64,000 nucleotides of DNA from RGIG3002 sp964449325 (GCA_964449325.1 CAYUYJ010000002.1:205460-269459), one strand, 5' to 3'; numbered from the stretch's first letter, positions 53,864 to 61,937 are shown. Notes: generated by a model not told the origin, from the letters alone. Numbers and translations: made by a program.

Positions 53864-54097
53864 GTGTTAAGAACTATTTTAACGGTTGTTTTTATTATAT
53901 TATGTATCGCTTTAGTGGTGTTGGTATTAATGCAGGAAGGAAAGTCCGCAGGACTCGGTGCAATCAGTGGAGCTGCTGAAACTTACTGGGGTAAGAACAA
54001 AGGACGTTCCATGGAAGGAAAACTTGTAAAAATTACAACAGGTTTAGCAGTTGCGTTTCTTGTATTAGCTGCGATTTTGAATATTAATCATTTTTAA
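53864..54097 (+). CDS. secG: Preprotein translocase subunit SecG
   Basis: A 77-residue subunit of SecYEG. It has two membrane helices (residues about 2-24 and 56-75) joined by the conserved cytoplasmic loop LMQEGKSAGLGAISGAAETYWGKNKGRS. The GTG at 53864 (MLRTILTVVFII) is the start, with AGGAGG 11 bases before it; the GTG at 53852 lies on that site. Followed by a terminator and then rnr, the standard Firmicute order. Confidence 0.94.
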   Translation: MLRTILTVVFIILCIALVVLVLMQEGKSAGLGAISGAAETYWGKNKGRSMEGKLVKITTGLAVAFLVLAAILNINHF

Positions 54098-54109
54098 TGG
54101 CAAAAGACG

Positions 54110-54139
54110 AACACCCTTTTTACAGGGTGTTTTCTTTTT
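54110..54139 (+). terminator. Terminator between secG and rnr
   Basis: AACACCCT (54110-54117) pairs with AGGGTGTT (54124-54131), then TTCTTTTTA. It is probably partial, since rnr has no obvious own promoter. Confidence 0.75.
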
Positions 54140-54155
54140 AGAGAGAGGAGCATAC

Positions 54156-56336
54156 ATGGAAAACAAAGTAGATAAACGGAAAAAAGTAATATGCGACTTA
54201 TTGAATGATGAAATGTATGTTCCTATGAAGGAAAAGGAACTTGCCATCATGCTTCAGGTTGCAAAAGATGACAGGGAAGAATTTAAGAAACTATTGGACG
54301 AGCTGTTATTAGAAGGAAAAATTCAGTTGACCAAACGAGGGAAATATGTGAAAGCGGATGGCAAGGCGGAAAAGCAGTGCATATTCGGCACCTTTATCAG
54401 CCATCCGAAGGGCTTTGGCTTTGTAGAGGTGGAAGGGCAGGCAGAGGATTACTATGTGCCCGAAGGCAAAACAAAGGATGCTTTTCATAAAGATAAAGTA
54501 CAGGTTGTCCTTTTGCCGAAAACGGACGGAAAAAGACAGGAAGTTGAAGTTGTAAGAATTTTGGAGAGGGGCTGTGATAAACTGGTAGGAACCTTCCAAA
54601 AATCCAAAAACTTTGGTTTTGTGATTCCCGACAATACTAAAATTGCATCGGATATTTTTATACCCATTGAGCGGTCGAAAGGTGCCGTGGATGGCCATAA
54701 AGTAGTGGTGGAACTGACAAGCTACGGAGGGGAAAACAAAAAGCCTGAAGGAAAAGTTGTAGAAATTCTTGGTCACATTAATGACCCCGGTGTGGATATT
54801 ATGTCCATTGTGAAGGGCTATGATTTACCCGTGGAATTCGGCGAGAAAATTATGAATCAGGTAGAAAGAGTATCTAACGAAGTATCAGAAGCAGATATGG
54901 CCGGACGCATGGATTTGCGGGATGTGGTGATGGTTACGATTGACGGAGAAGATGCCAAGGATTTAGATGATGCAGTGAGTCTTACCATGGATGGAGAAGA
55001 CTATCAGCTTGGTGTGCATATTGCGGATGTAACAAACTATGTACAGGAAAACTCAGCGCTGGACAGAGAAGCACTAAAGCGTGGGACAAGTGTCTATTTG
55101 GTTGACCGGGTAATTCCCATGCTTCCCCACAAGTTGTCAAACGGTATATGTTCATTAAACGCAGGGGTTGACAGGCTTGCACTAAGTTGTTTGATGAAAA
55201 TTAATAAAAAAGGGGAAGTAGTGGATTATAAAATTGCGGAAACCGTCATAAAAGTAAATAGGCGGATGTCCTATACGGCAGTAAAAAAAATTCTGGAGGA
55301 CAATGACGAAGAAATGATACGGGAGTATGAGGAGCTGGTCCCTATGTTTCGTCAGATGGAAGAACTGGCAGGAATCCTGCGTAAAAAGAGAAAAAAACGC
55401 GGTTCTATAGATTTTGATTTTCCGGAAACAAAAATCATTCTGGATAAGGAAGGGCACCCGTTGGAAATCAAGCCCTATGAGCGGAATACAGCAACCAAAA
55501 TTATTGAGGATTTTATGCTTATTGCAAACGAAACCGTAGCACAGCATTTTTACTGGATGGAACTTCCTTTTGTATACCGTACCCACGAAACGCCGGATCC
55601 GGAAAAGATTGAAAAGCTTTGCCTTTTTATTCAGAATTTCGGCTATGGCATGAAAACTCACAAAGAAGAAGTGCATCCGAAGGAAATTCAGAAACTGCTT
55701 GGTAAGATTGAAGGAACGCCGGAGGAGGCGCTAATCAGCAGATTGACCCTTCGTAGTATGAAGCAGGCAAAATATTCCGTGGAAAGCAGTGGACATTTCG
55801 GACTGGCATGTCAGTTTTACTGTCATTTTACCTCGCCGATCCGTAGGTATCCTGATTTGCAGATTCACCGGATTATCAAAGAGCAGCTACGTGGAAGATT
55901 AAAGGAGAGCAGACTGGAACATTACGATAAAATTCTACCCGAGGTGGCAAGGCATTCCTCTGAAATGGAGCGAAGAGCAGATGAAGCGGAACGGGAGACG
56001 GAGAAACTCAAAAAAGCAGAGTATATGGAGTCTCGTATCGGGCAATGTTTCGACGGGGTAATATCCGGTATTACGGCATGGGGGATTTATGTGGAACTGG
56101 CAGATACGGTAGAAGGTATGATTCATGTTTCCAAGCTGCCCGGAGATTATTTTTATTATGATGAAGCAGCCTATGAAATGGTAGGAAAAGAAAGTGGAAA
56201 GTGCTACAAACTGGGGGAGAAAATCAGAATCAGGGTGGATGGCATTGATAAAATGACGCGAACCATAGATTTTGGTATTCCCTTTGAATGGGAGGAAGAC
56301 AATGGCGAAGGAAGAGATGAAATTGGTAGCCAATAA
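54156..56336 (+). CDS. rnr: Ribonuclease R
   Basis: A 3'-5' exoribonuclease of 726 residues that degrades structured RNA and works with tmRNA and SmpB in mRNA clearance. Order: N-terminal winged helix, cold-shock domains (KGFGFVEVEGQAEDYYV near 90 and KNFGFVIPDN near 150), the RNB catalytic domain with DGEDAKDLDDAVSL (near 265), and a C-terminal S1 domain (GVISGITAWGIYVEL near 640). Its end overlaps smpB by 35 bases. This pairing is conserved. Confidence 0.96.
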   Translation: MENKVDKRKKVICDLLNDEMYVPMKEKELAIMLQVAKDDREEFKKLLDELLLEGKIQLTKRGKYVKADGKAEKQCIFGTFISHPKGFGFVEVEGQAEDYYVPEGKTKDAFHKDKVQVVLLPKTDGKRQEVEVVRILERGCDKLVGTFQKSKNFGFVIPDNTKIASDIFIPIERSKGAVDGHKVVVELTSYGGENKKPEGKVVEILGHINDPGVDIMSIVKGYDLPVEFGEKIMNQVERVSNEVSEADMAGRMDLRDVVMVTIDGEDAKDLDDAVSLTMDGEDYQLGVHIADVTNYVQENSALDREALKRGTSVYLVDRVIPMLPHKLSNGICSLNAGVDRLALSCLMKINKKGEVVDYKIAETVIKVNRRMSYTAVKKILEDNDEEMIREYEELVPMFRQMEELAGILRKKRKKRGSIDFDFPETKIILDKEGHPLEIKPYERNTATKIIEDFMLIANETVAQHFYWMELPFVYRTHETPDPEKIEKLCLFIQNFGYGMKTHKEEVHPKEIQKLLGKIEGTPEEALISRLTLRSMKQAKYSVESSGHFGLACQFYCHFTSPIRRYPDLQIHRIIKEQLRGRLKESRLEHYDKILPEVARHSSEMERRADEAERETEKLKKAEYMESRIGQCFDGVISGITAWGIYVELADTVEGMIHVSKLPGDYFYYDEAAYEMVGKESGKCYKLGEKIRIRVDGIDKMTRTIDFGIPFEWEEDNGEGRDEIGSQ

Positions 56337-56766
56337 TAAAAAGGCATATCATGATTATTTTATTGAAGAAAAGATTGAGACGGGAATTTGTCTGCATGGT
56401 ACGGAGGTAAAGTCTCTGCGCATGGGAAAATGTAGCGTGAAGGAGGCTTTTATCCGTATCGAAAACGGAGAAGTGTTTGTATATGGTATGCATATCAGTC
56501 CTTATGAGAAAGGAAATATCTTTAATAAGGATCCACTTCGTGTCAGAAAGCTTTTGATGCATAAGCATGAAATTAACAAACTTGCAGGAAAACTTGCAGA
56601 GAAGGGCTATACACTGGTGCCTTTACAGGTATATTTTAAGGATGGAAGGGCAAAAGTGGAGATTGGACTTGCAAAAGGTAAGAAATTGTACGATAAAAGA
56701 CAGGATATTGCTAAAAAGGATCAGCGCAGGGAAAGCGAGCGGGAATTTAAAATTCGTAATTTATAA
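56302..56766 (+). CDS. smpB: tmRNA-binding protein SmpB
   Basis: A 154-residue partner of tmRNA for rescue of stalled ribosomes. Features are NKKAYHDYFIEEKIETGICLHGTEVKSLR, the beta-barrel with ENGEVFVYGMHISPYEKGN, and the basic tail KLYDKRQDIAKKDQRRE, which enters the decoding site. The ATG at 56302 (MAKEEMKLVANNKK) has GGAGG upstream and overlaps rnr. ssrA follows, as in Bacillus. Confidence 0.96.
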   Translation: MAKEEMKLVANNKKAYHDYFIEEKIETGICLHGTEVKSLRMGKCSVKEAFIRIENGEVFVYGMHISPYEKGNIFNKDPLRVRKLLMHKHEINKLAGKLAEKGYTLVPLQVYFKDGRAKVEIGLAKGKKLYDKRQDIAKKDQRRESEREFKIRNL

Positions 56767-56797
56767 AAATTTTACAAAAAAGGAATGAAAAAGCACC

Positions 56798-56826
56798 TTG
56801 ACCTGCGCGTATAATAAAATTATAAT
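56798..56826 (+). promoter_or_regulatory. Promoter of ssrA
   Basis: TTGACC (56798-56803), 17 bases, TATAAT (56821-56826), about 100 bases before the mature tmRNA 5' end. Confidence 0.8.
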
Positions 56827-56923
56827 GAACACAAAGAGCAAAGCAGATAATAGGAAAGAGCGTACTGTCTGTTGTTCATGCACAGCATTTTAAAATAAAA
56901 ATGAATGTGTACAAATTAAATAA

Positions 56924-57291
56924 GGGTTAGTAAAGGTTTCGACAGGGATCTTGCAGCTGGAGAAGCTATCCGCAGGCGATGCGTCAAATCGCAACAATAA
57001 ATATAAACGCTGAAGATAATTTAGCTTTCGCAGCCTAGTCTGCGAACATTGCTGCCTGTTGGCAGCTGTCTGACTTAGTGGACCTACACATTAAGACCCA
57101 GGCATCATCAACGTAGGAAACGACTCATGCAAAGCTTTGCGTATGAGGGCGTATTATGAAGCTACTGAATGTAATGGGGTGTTTGTTTCCTGTTGCAGGA
57201 GGGAATGAGAGCTTGCTCGAAATAACAAACTATGATAGTAGAAGGACAGGGAATGGGTTTTTGGACGCGGGTTCGACTCCCGCCTAATCCA
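56924..57291 (+). ncRNA. ssrA: Transfer-messenger RNA (tmRNA)
   Basis: About 368 nt. The tRNA-like acceptor is GGGTTAG (56924-56930) with CTAATCC (57284-57290), one G-U pair, then discriminator A. The D-arm-like AAAGGTTTCGACAGGG and the T-arm GCGGG-TTCGACT-CCCGC are clear. The tag reading frame ends at TAG 57036-57038. Reading from the GCA at 56991 gives ATININAEDNLAFAA, whose last residues NLAFAA are a normal proteolysis signal; the resume codon is inferred. The mature CCA is not encoded (ACTC follows). Confidence 0.95.
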
Positions 57292-57297
57292 CTCATA

Positions 57298-57332
57298 AAG
57301 TTTTGAGCCATGTATGGTTTGAAACTTTTTTT
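57298..57332 (+). terminator. Terminator of ssrA
   Basis: AAGTTTTGAGCCAT (57298-57311) pairs with ATGGTTTGAAACTT (57314-57327) with three G-U pairs, then T-run. Confidence 0.85.
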
Positions 57333-57366
57333 GTTATGTAATAGGACATGAAATAGCAGACAATAA

Positions 57367-57397
57367 AAATAGCTTTGGAGGGGAACCAAAGCTATTT
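57367..57397. terminator. Hairpin downstream of ssrA
   Basis: A perfect 12-bp stem AAATAGCTTTGG (57367-57378) with CCAAAGCTATTT (57386-57397), only a short T-stretch. It may be a second terminator or a bidirectional one. Confidence 0.55.
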
Positions 57398-57415
57398 ATG
57401 TAAGGGAGTATATTT

Positions 57416-57508
57416 ATGAAAAAGTTTTGTACCACAAATGTGGAACTTGTTTTTACATTTTTATATTACTGGTACTTTATGACTAGGCAATGTAGAAAAA
57501 GTAAATAA
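57416..57508 (+). CDS. Possible 30-residue membrane peptide
   Basis: A short ORF (MKKFCTTNVELVFTFLYYWYF..., ending QCRKSK) with AAGGGAG seven bases before its ATG. The aromatic/hydrophobic centre with basic ends fits a small membrane peptide. It lies in an otherwise empty 337-base stretch (57292-57628). No similarity known to me; it could be chance. Confidence 0.35.
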   Translation: MKKFCTTNVELVFTFLYYWYFMTRQCRKSK

Positions 57509-57571
57509 ATTGTGAACAATGAGACATTATTAAAACTATATTGCTCTGAAATCATCAAAATATAAGTATTT

Positions 57572-57580
57572 TGATATAAT
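57572..57580 (+). promoter_or_regulatory. Extended -10 promoter for the 97-residue protein
   Basis: TG-A-TATAAT (57572-57580), the extended -10 form, about 50 bases before the start at 57629. Confidence 0.55.
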
Positions 57581-57628
57581 TTCTAAAGAAAAATAAAAAT
57601 AATATAGCAATGAAAGGCCGGAAGAGAA

Positions 57629-57922
57629 ATGATAAATAAAGAGGAATTTCACACCTTCAATTATATTAAAAAAGAAGAACTTTCAGGAAGCATGGAGGGG
57701 ATGCGGTATATGCTGAAAAAAATAGGAACAGAGGACGGGGACAGACTACAGGTGACAATATGGCAAGGCCCTCTGAATTTTTTTAAAACACCTGAGGAAA
57801 AGAAAATTGTGACGGAATTTCCGTTTTCCCCGGAGGGAGTTGAACTGGCGGTGGACTGGATGAATGAACGTTATTTGGAGGACAAGGCAAGATGGGATGA
57901 AGGGAAAAAGCTGATAAAATAG
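57629..57922 (+). CDS. Small protein of unknown function
   Basis: A 97-residue acidic soluble protein, not recognised. It begins MINKEEFHTFNYIKKEELSGS. It contains GMRYMLKKIG and the pattern IWQGPLNFFKTPEEKK, and ends in a helix VDWMNERYLEDKARWDEGKK. I see no signal peptide or membrane helix. A GGAAGAGA-type ribosome site and an extended -10 promoter precede it. It is followed by a second promoter, so it is probably transcribed alone. Similar short proteins are common in Lachnospiraceae, but I cannot name a function. Confidence 0.75.
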   Translation: MINKEEFHTFNYIKKEELSGSMEGMRYMLKKIGTEDGDRLQVTIWQGPLNFFKTPEEKKIVTEFPFSPEGVELAVDWMNERYLEDKARWDEGKKLIK

Positions 57923-57985
57923 GGCTTCTTAAGGAAATCTTAAATAATATTCAAGAGTTTTTTCACACAATGAACATAAACTCCG

Positions 57986-57994
57986 TGCTATAAT
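57986..57994 (+). promoter_or_regulatory. Extended -10 promoter of first tandem paralog
   Basis: TG-C-TATAAT at 57986-57994, no strong -35. Confidence 0.6.
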
Positions 57995-58045
57995 AAGCAA
58001 TGTTTGAAAGAGGAGTCATGTGAAAAAAGGAAGGAGCAGAATATT

Positions 58046-58384
58046 ATGGTAGAATCTAAGTATACAAAAGTACGTGTAAATAATGAGATAGAATTATGTG
58101 AAGTTTATGAAAGAGAAATAAAAGATAATATTGAAAAAGCATTTGTGAGAAACGGTGTTTCTTTTTTCATTAAGTGGAAGAGAGAACAGGGTGGAAAAGG
58201 CAGATATATTATTTGCGTAAATCAGCACCAGAAACAAAGTGCGGAAGCCGCAATACACGGAATTTTAGAAGATGTAAACGAAGAGGTGACTTTTGTAGAG
58301 GGAAAAAATAAAAAAGGTTGGTTTTTTCTGAAGGATTTTTTGACAAGACGTGCTAATTCTTTGGCAATTTTAAGCAAAATGTAG
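58046..58384 (+). CDS. Small protein, first of a tandem paralog pair
   Basis: A 112-residue soluble protein. The N-terminus (YTKVRVNNEIELCEVYEREIKDNIEKA) is clearly related to the next gene (YTKVKVHNEIELCEVDDIEIKDRIEKE), as are the following SFFIKW and IICVNQ...A-AI segments, so the two arose by duplication. The fold looks like a small alpha/beta sandwich. It has a longer C-terminus (LKDFLTRRANSLAILSKM) than its paralog. Start ATG 58046 has AAGGAG nine bases upstream. Function unknown. Confidence 0.75.
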   Translation: MVESKYTKVRVNNEIELCEVYEREIKDNIEKAFVRNGVSFFIKWKREQGGKGRYIICVNQHQKQSAEAAIHGILEDVNEEVTFVEGKNKKGWFFLKDFLTRRANSLAILSKM

Positions 58385-58437
58385 AAAAAACAGGATATAT
58401 TTTGTCACAATGCCAAGTGCATTTCTGTTTCTTACTG

Positions 58438-58446
58438 TGTTATACT
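58438..58446 (+). promoter_or_regulatory. Extended -10 promoter of second tandem paralog
   Basis: TG-T-TATACT at 58438-58446, the same promoter type as the first copy. Confidence 0.5.
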
Positions 58447-58485
58447 TTACATATTGACAGGAAAATGCGGGTAAAGGAGTAGACT

Positions 58486-58779
58486 ATGTTGGAGACAGAA
58501 TATACGAAGGTGAAAGTTCATAATGAAATTGAGCTTTGTGAAGTGGATGATATAGAAATAAAAGACCGGATAGAAAAAGAACTTCTGAAAAACAGAGTCT
58601 CTTATTTTTTACGTTGGACAAAACCGAAGTGGTTTAGCAGCAATAAAAACGGAACCTGTATTTTTTGCGTAAATGAGGCACAAAAGGAACTGGCAGAAGA
58701 AGCAATCAAAAAATTGGGACTTGATGCGGGCAACAAGGTCAAGTTTTTGATGAAAAAAGTAGATAAAATATTTTATTAG
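58486..58779 (+). CDS. Small protein, second of a tandem paralog pair
   Basis: A 97-residue protein similar over most of its length to the gene 102 bases upstream (shared NEIELCEV, IEK, SYF-RW, ICVN/FCVN and a C-terminal A-EAI helix). The basic strand-loop KWFSSNKNGTCIF replaces the first copy's glycine-lysine loop. AAAGGAG precedes the ATG. A terminator follows at 58778. Function unknown. The extended -10 promoters of both copies suggest related control. Confidence 0.75.
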   Translation: MLETEYTKVKVHNEIELCEVDDIEIKDRIEKELLKNRVSYFLRWTKPKWFSSNKNGTCIFCVNEAQKELAEEAIKKLGLDAGNKVKFLMKKVDKIFY

Positions 58780-58805
58780 GGGAAGCGCAAGCTTCCTCTT
58801 TTTGG
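58778..58805 (+). terminator. Terminator after the paralog pair
   Basis: AGGGGAAGC (58778-58786) pairs with GCTTCCTCT (58791-58799), tetraloop GCAA, then T-run. Confidence 0.85.
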
Positions 58806-58814
58806 AGTGTAAGA

Positions 58815-59381
58815 ATGGGAGAAGAACAGAGTTTAACAGTACGCGGCTATACCTTTCGGACGACCGAGGATGCAAAACTGGCTGAGAGGGAAGCACAGAA
58901 GATTGATTACATAGAAAAAAGATTAAATTATAACAGAACGGAAAATGTTCTTGCAGTTTATAAAAAGGCATTGGAGGAAAAAACATTTCAGACCCCGGTG
59001 GGAATCAGTTATCTGGAAAAGATACATGATTTTCTGGAGGAGAGCGGAAGTGTTATGGAAGAAATTCCACCGATTCCTTTGCAGACTCATTTCAGCAGAA
59101 CGGTACGGGAACAGACGAATCCGGCAAGGCAGCGCGTAAAAACGGTGAAAAAGAAGGATGCTCTGAAAGTAAAGTATAGGATTTCGGTTTTGCTGAATCT
59201 TCTGCTTCTTCTAATGGTGGCTGCCATGTTTGCCATTGCTTTAAATGCTAAAACACCAAATATGCTTAATTATGAAAAAACACTGACCAATAAATATGCT
59301 GAATGGGAACAGGAGTTAGACGAAAGAGAAAAGCAGCTTCGAGAGAAAGAACAGGAATTAATGAAAAGAGAAAGTAACTAA
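58815..59381 (+). CDS. Single-helix membrane protein with C-terminal coiled coil
   Basis: 188 residues, not recognised. The N-terminal about 115 residues are cytoplasmic and helical (RTTEDAKLAEREAQKIDYIEKRL). A basic stretch (RQRVKTVKKKDALKVKYR) precedes one strong membrane helix (about 122-144). The last 35 residues are a charged coiled coil rich in Glu/Lys (KYAEWEQELDEREKQL...). The order suggests a regulator or scaffold anchored in the membrane. It sits just before the two-component genes, and a promoter palindrome separates them. Function unknown. Confidence 0.75.
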   Translation: MGEEQSLTVRGYTFRTTEDAKLAEREAQKIDYIEKRLNYNRTENVLAVYKKALEEKTFQTPVGISYLEKIHDFLEESGSVMEEIPPIPLQTHFSRTVREQTNPARQRVKTVKKKDALKVKYRISVLLNLLLLLMVAAMFAIALNAKTPNMLNYEKTLTNKYAEWEQELDEREKQLREKEQELMKRESN

Positions 59382-59404
59382 TTTCACATTTTCAACATAT
59401 TTTT

Positions 59405-59419
59405 TGCCTATAATAGGCA
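59405..59419 (+). promoter_or_regulatory. Response-regulator promoter within a 15-bp palindrome
   Basis: TGCCTATAATAGGCA is a palindrome with a central A. Its middle is TATAAT (59409-59414), the -10 of the response-regulator gene. It could be an operator for autoregulation. No good -35 lies 17 bases upstream. Confidence 0.55.
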
Positions 59420-59446
59420 TATGAAGAAAGGAACATGGTGGTTTTC

Positions 59447-60121
59447 ATGGAAAAGTTGAAGGTACTTGTAGTAGATGATGAGAGCAGAATGCGAAAATTA
59501 GTGAAAGATTTTCTGACAAAGAGCAATTACGAAGTAGTGGAAGCAGAGGACGGAAGTCAGGCATTGGATATATTTTTTGAATCCAAGGATATTGCACTTA
59601 TTATTTTGGATGTTATGATGCCTAAAATGGATGGCTGGCAGGTATGCCGGGAAATCAGAGAGTATTCCAAAGTGCCGATTATCATGCTGACGGCGAAAAC
59701 AGATGAACGGGATGAACTGCAAGGCTTCCAGCTTGGCGTAGATGAATACATTTCCAAGCCCTTCAGTCCTAAGATACTGGTGGCAAGAGTAGAGGCGATT
59801 CTTAGGAGAACAAACCAGATTTCTTCCGATGAAGTAGTGGAAGCGGGTGGAATTGTTATCAATAAAGCTGCGCACATGGTTATGATTGACAATAAGCAGG
59901 TTGATTTAAGCTACAAGGAATTTGAACTTCTTGCTTACTTTGTGGAAAATCAGGGAATTGCGCTTTCCAGAGAGAAAATTTTGAATAATGTATGGAATTA
60001 TGATTATTTCGGCGATGCCAGAACGATTGATACCCATGTGAAGAAGCTCCGGAATAAATTAGGAGAAAAAGGAGATTTGATTAAGACGATTTGGGGCATG
60101 GGGTATAAATTCGAAGTTTGA
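59447..60121 (+). CDS. OmpR/PhoB-family response regulator
   Basis: 224 residues. The receiver domain (1-115) has the acidic pair VDDE, phospho-acceptor Asp in ILDVMMPKMDG, switch Thr in MLTAKTDE and Lys in ISKPFSPK. The C-terminal winged helix (125-224) has LSYKEFELLAYF, RTIDTHVKKLRNKL and the end GMGYKFEV. It is activated by phosphorylation from the histidine kinase at 60391. The start is uncertain among ATG 59435, GTG 59438 and ATG 59447; the last gives the family N-terminus MEKLKVLVVDDE. Confidence 0.93.
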   Translation: MEKLKVLVVDDESRMRKLVKDFLTKSNYEVVEAEDGSQALDIFFESKDIALIILDVMMPKMDGWQVCREIREYSKVPIIMLTAKTDERDELQGFQLGVDEYISKPFSPKILVARVEAILRRTNQISSDEVVEAGGIVINKAAHMVMIDNKQVDLSYKEFELLAYFVENQGIALSREKILNNVWNYDYFGDARTIDTHVKKLRNKLGEKGDLIKTIWGMGYKFEV

Positions 60122-60191
60122 GTGATATAATAATGATATTTGCGACGGAAACTCAAGTGGTAAAAATATCTTGTAATCTTTTTTTATTTGA

Positions 60192-60197
60192 TATAAT
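60192..60197 (+). promoter_or_regulatory. Promoter -10 inside the regulator-kinase gap
   Basis: TATAAT with TG one base upstream (extended -10, 60189-60197). TTGTAA lies at 60171-60176 with a 15-base spacer. Confidence 0.55.
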
Positions 60198-60247
60198 ATA
60201 ACTATGAAGAGGCAATCGCCACAGAGTGGTTGACCGGATATTGAGAC

Positions 60248-60288
60248 AAAAGCCTTCCCGCACCGACCAAAGTACAGGGAAGGTTTTT
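60248..60288 (+). terminator. Terminator/attenuator in the histidine-kinase leader
   Basis: CCTTCCC (60253-60259) pairs with GGGAAGG (60277-60283), extended by one G-U and four A-T pairs to a 12-bp stem, ending in a T-run. It lies 100 bases before the kinase start and about 50-90 bases after the promoter, so the stretch 60204-60288 may be a regulatory leader or a short RNA. Confidence 0.75.
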
Positions 60289-60390
60289 GCTATGTTAGTG
60301 ACAAATCAAATAAATATTATATCATGCGATGAAAAAGAACACAAGTTCGGATGTTTGAAACAGGATATTTTTTTGGAATCAGAGGAGATT

Positions 60391-61860
60391 ATGAGTCATT
60401 CAATCAGAAAACAATTCGCATTCATTTTTATAGGATTAATGACAGGCACGATTATGGCGTGCCTGATTGTCAATAATATTTTTTTGGAGAAATACTATCT
60501 GAAAAACAAACAGAAGGTATTGCTGAATGCATACGACAAGATTAGTGTGGCTTCCATGGAAGGCGACATCAGTTCGGAAAGCTTTGATATTGAACTTCGG
60601 AAAATATGCGGAAAATATAATATTAGCGTTATCATTATGGATGCGGATTCCCGAATGTTGAAAACATCGGGCAATGATGTGGATATTCTGGGAAGACAGC
60701 TTTTGGACAATTTGTTCAATAAGACCGAAGGACAGAGAAAGCTGTTAGAGGAACGGGATGGTTCTTTTTTACAGATTGTATTCGATCAAAGAACGCAAAG
60801 TGAATATATTGAGATGTGGGGCACACTGGAGAATGGCAATATTTATCTGATGCGAAGTGCTTTGGAGGGAATTAAGGACAGCGTTATGATAGCGAATCGT
60901 TTTTTGACTTACGTAGGGTTTTGCGCTGTTGCTGTAAGTGCGATTATTATTTATCTTGTTTCCAAAAAGATAACAGAGCCGATTCTGGAACTGGCTTCCA
61001 TTTCGGAGAAAATGACACATCTGGATTTTGAGGCAAAATACAGCGGCAAGTCAAAAACAGAACTGGCACTTTTGGGTGCTAATATTAATGAACTTTCGGA
61101 AACACTGGAAGAAACCATTTCCGAGTTGAAGACGGCAAACAATGAATTAAAAAAAGATATTGAAAAGAAAAATAAAATAGATGAAATGCGCAAAGAGTTT
61201 CTTTCCAATGTATCCCATGAGCTGAAAACACCGATTGCTTTAATTCAGGGTTATGCGGAAGGCTTGAAGGAAGGCATTAATGATGATGCGGAGAGCCGGG
61301 AATTTTATTGTGACGTTATTATGGATGAAGCGGTAAAAATGAATCATATGGTGAAAAAACTTCTTACTCTGAATGAACTGGAATTCGGAAACGAAGTGGT
61401 TACCATGGAGCGTTTTGATATCGTGGCACTTATCACAAACTATATGCAGTCAGCAGAAATCCTGACTAAGCAGAATGATATTTCTGTCAGGATGGACGAA
61501 TATCCACCTGTCTTTGTATGGGCAGACGAGTTTAAGACAGAAGAGGTATTTGCTAATTATTTCAGTAATGCCATCAATCATTGTGCAGGGGAAAGAGTGA
61601 TTGATGTGAAGCTGGTAAAAGGAGAGGGATATGTAAGGGTATCCGTATTTAATACAGGAGAACCTATTCCGGAGGAGAGTCTTCAACATATTTGGGAAAA
61701 ATTTTATAAGGTGGATAAAGCAAGGACGAGAGCCTATGGCGGCAGCGGAGTAGGCCTGTCTATTGTAAAAGCCATTATGGATTCTATGAACCGGAAATAC
61801 GGATGTCGAAATTATGATAACGGTGTGGAGTTTTGGTTTGAATTAGAAACTGTGCAATGA
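60391..61860 (+). CDS. Sensor histidine kinase
   Basis: 489 residues. Two membrane helices (about 10-32 and 175-198) flank an extracellular sensor of about 140 residues. A HAMP linker (about 199-255), the dimerisation domain with the phospho-His in SNVSHELKTPIALI (near 277) and the ATPase domain (N box FSNAINHC, G1 region, ARTRAYGGSGVGLSI G2 box) follow. The start ATG 60391 (MSHSIRKQFAF) has AGAGGAG just upstream. The open frame reaches back to 60226, but that part covers the leader hairpin. The signal is unknown. Confidence 0.93.
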   Translation: MSHSIRKQFAFIFIGLMTGTIMACLIVNNIFLEKYYLKNKQKVLLNAYDKISVASMEGDISSESFDIELRKICGKYNISVIIMDADSRMLKTSGNDVDILGRQLLDNLFNKTEGQRKLLEERDGSFLQIVFDQRTQSEYIEMWGTLENGNIYLMRSALEGIKDSVMIANRFLTYVGFCAVAVSAIIIYLVSKKITEPILELASISEKMTHLDFEAKYSGKSKTELALLGANINELSETLEETISELKTANNELKKDIEKKNKIDEMRKEFLSNVSHELKTPIALIQGYAEGLKEGINDDAESREFYCDVIMDEAVKMNHMVKKLLTLNELEFGNEVVTMERFDIVALITNYMQSAEILTKQNDISVRMDEYPPVFVWADEFKTEEVFANYFSNAINHCAGERVIDVKLVKGEGYVRVSVFNTGEPIPEESLQHIWEKFYKVDKARTRAYGGSGVGLSIVKAIMDSMNRKYGCRNYDNGVEFWFELETVQ

Positions 61861-61908
61861 GTGTTTAAGTCTGTTTATGGAAAATAAGGAAAATAAATGA
61901 ATTTACGG

Positions 61909-61937
61909 TTTCCATTTTAAAATAAGTATTGTATAAT
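61909..61937 (+). promoter_or_regulatory. Promoter of lipoprotein gene
   Basis: TTTCCA (61909-61914), 17 bases, TATAAT (61932-61937). Confidence 0.55.

Noticed and set aside
57162..57389. Minus-strand 75-codon frame over the 3' end of ssrA
   Set aside because: It is antisense to a structured RNA and its terminator, with no ribosome site.
57292..57628. Genomic-island attachment site downstream of ssrA
   Set aside because: tmRNA genes are common integration sites, but I found no integrase and no direct repeat of the tmRNA 3' end in the window.
60204..60288. c-di-GMP (GEMM), preQ1 or fluoride riboswitch in the kinase leader
   Set aside because: The core motifs of those classes are not present. 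I leave it as an unclassified leader.
60226..60390. 55-residue N-terminal extension of the histidine kinase
   Set aside because: It reads through a terminator hairpin, has no ribosome site, and the ATG at 60391 gives a normal kinase N-terminus.
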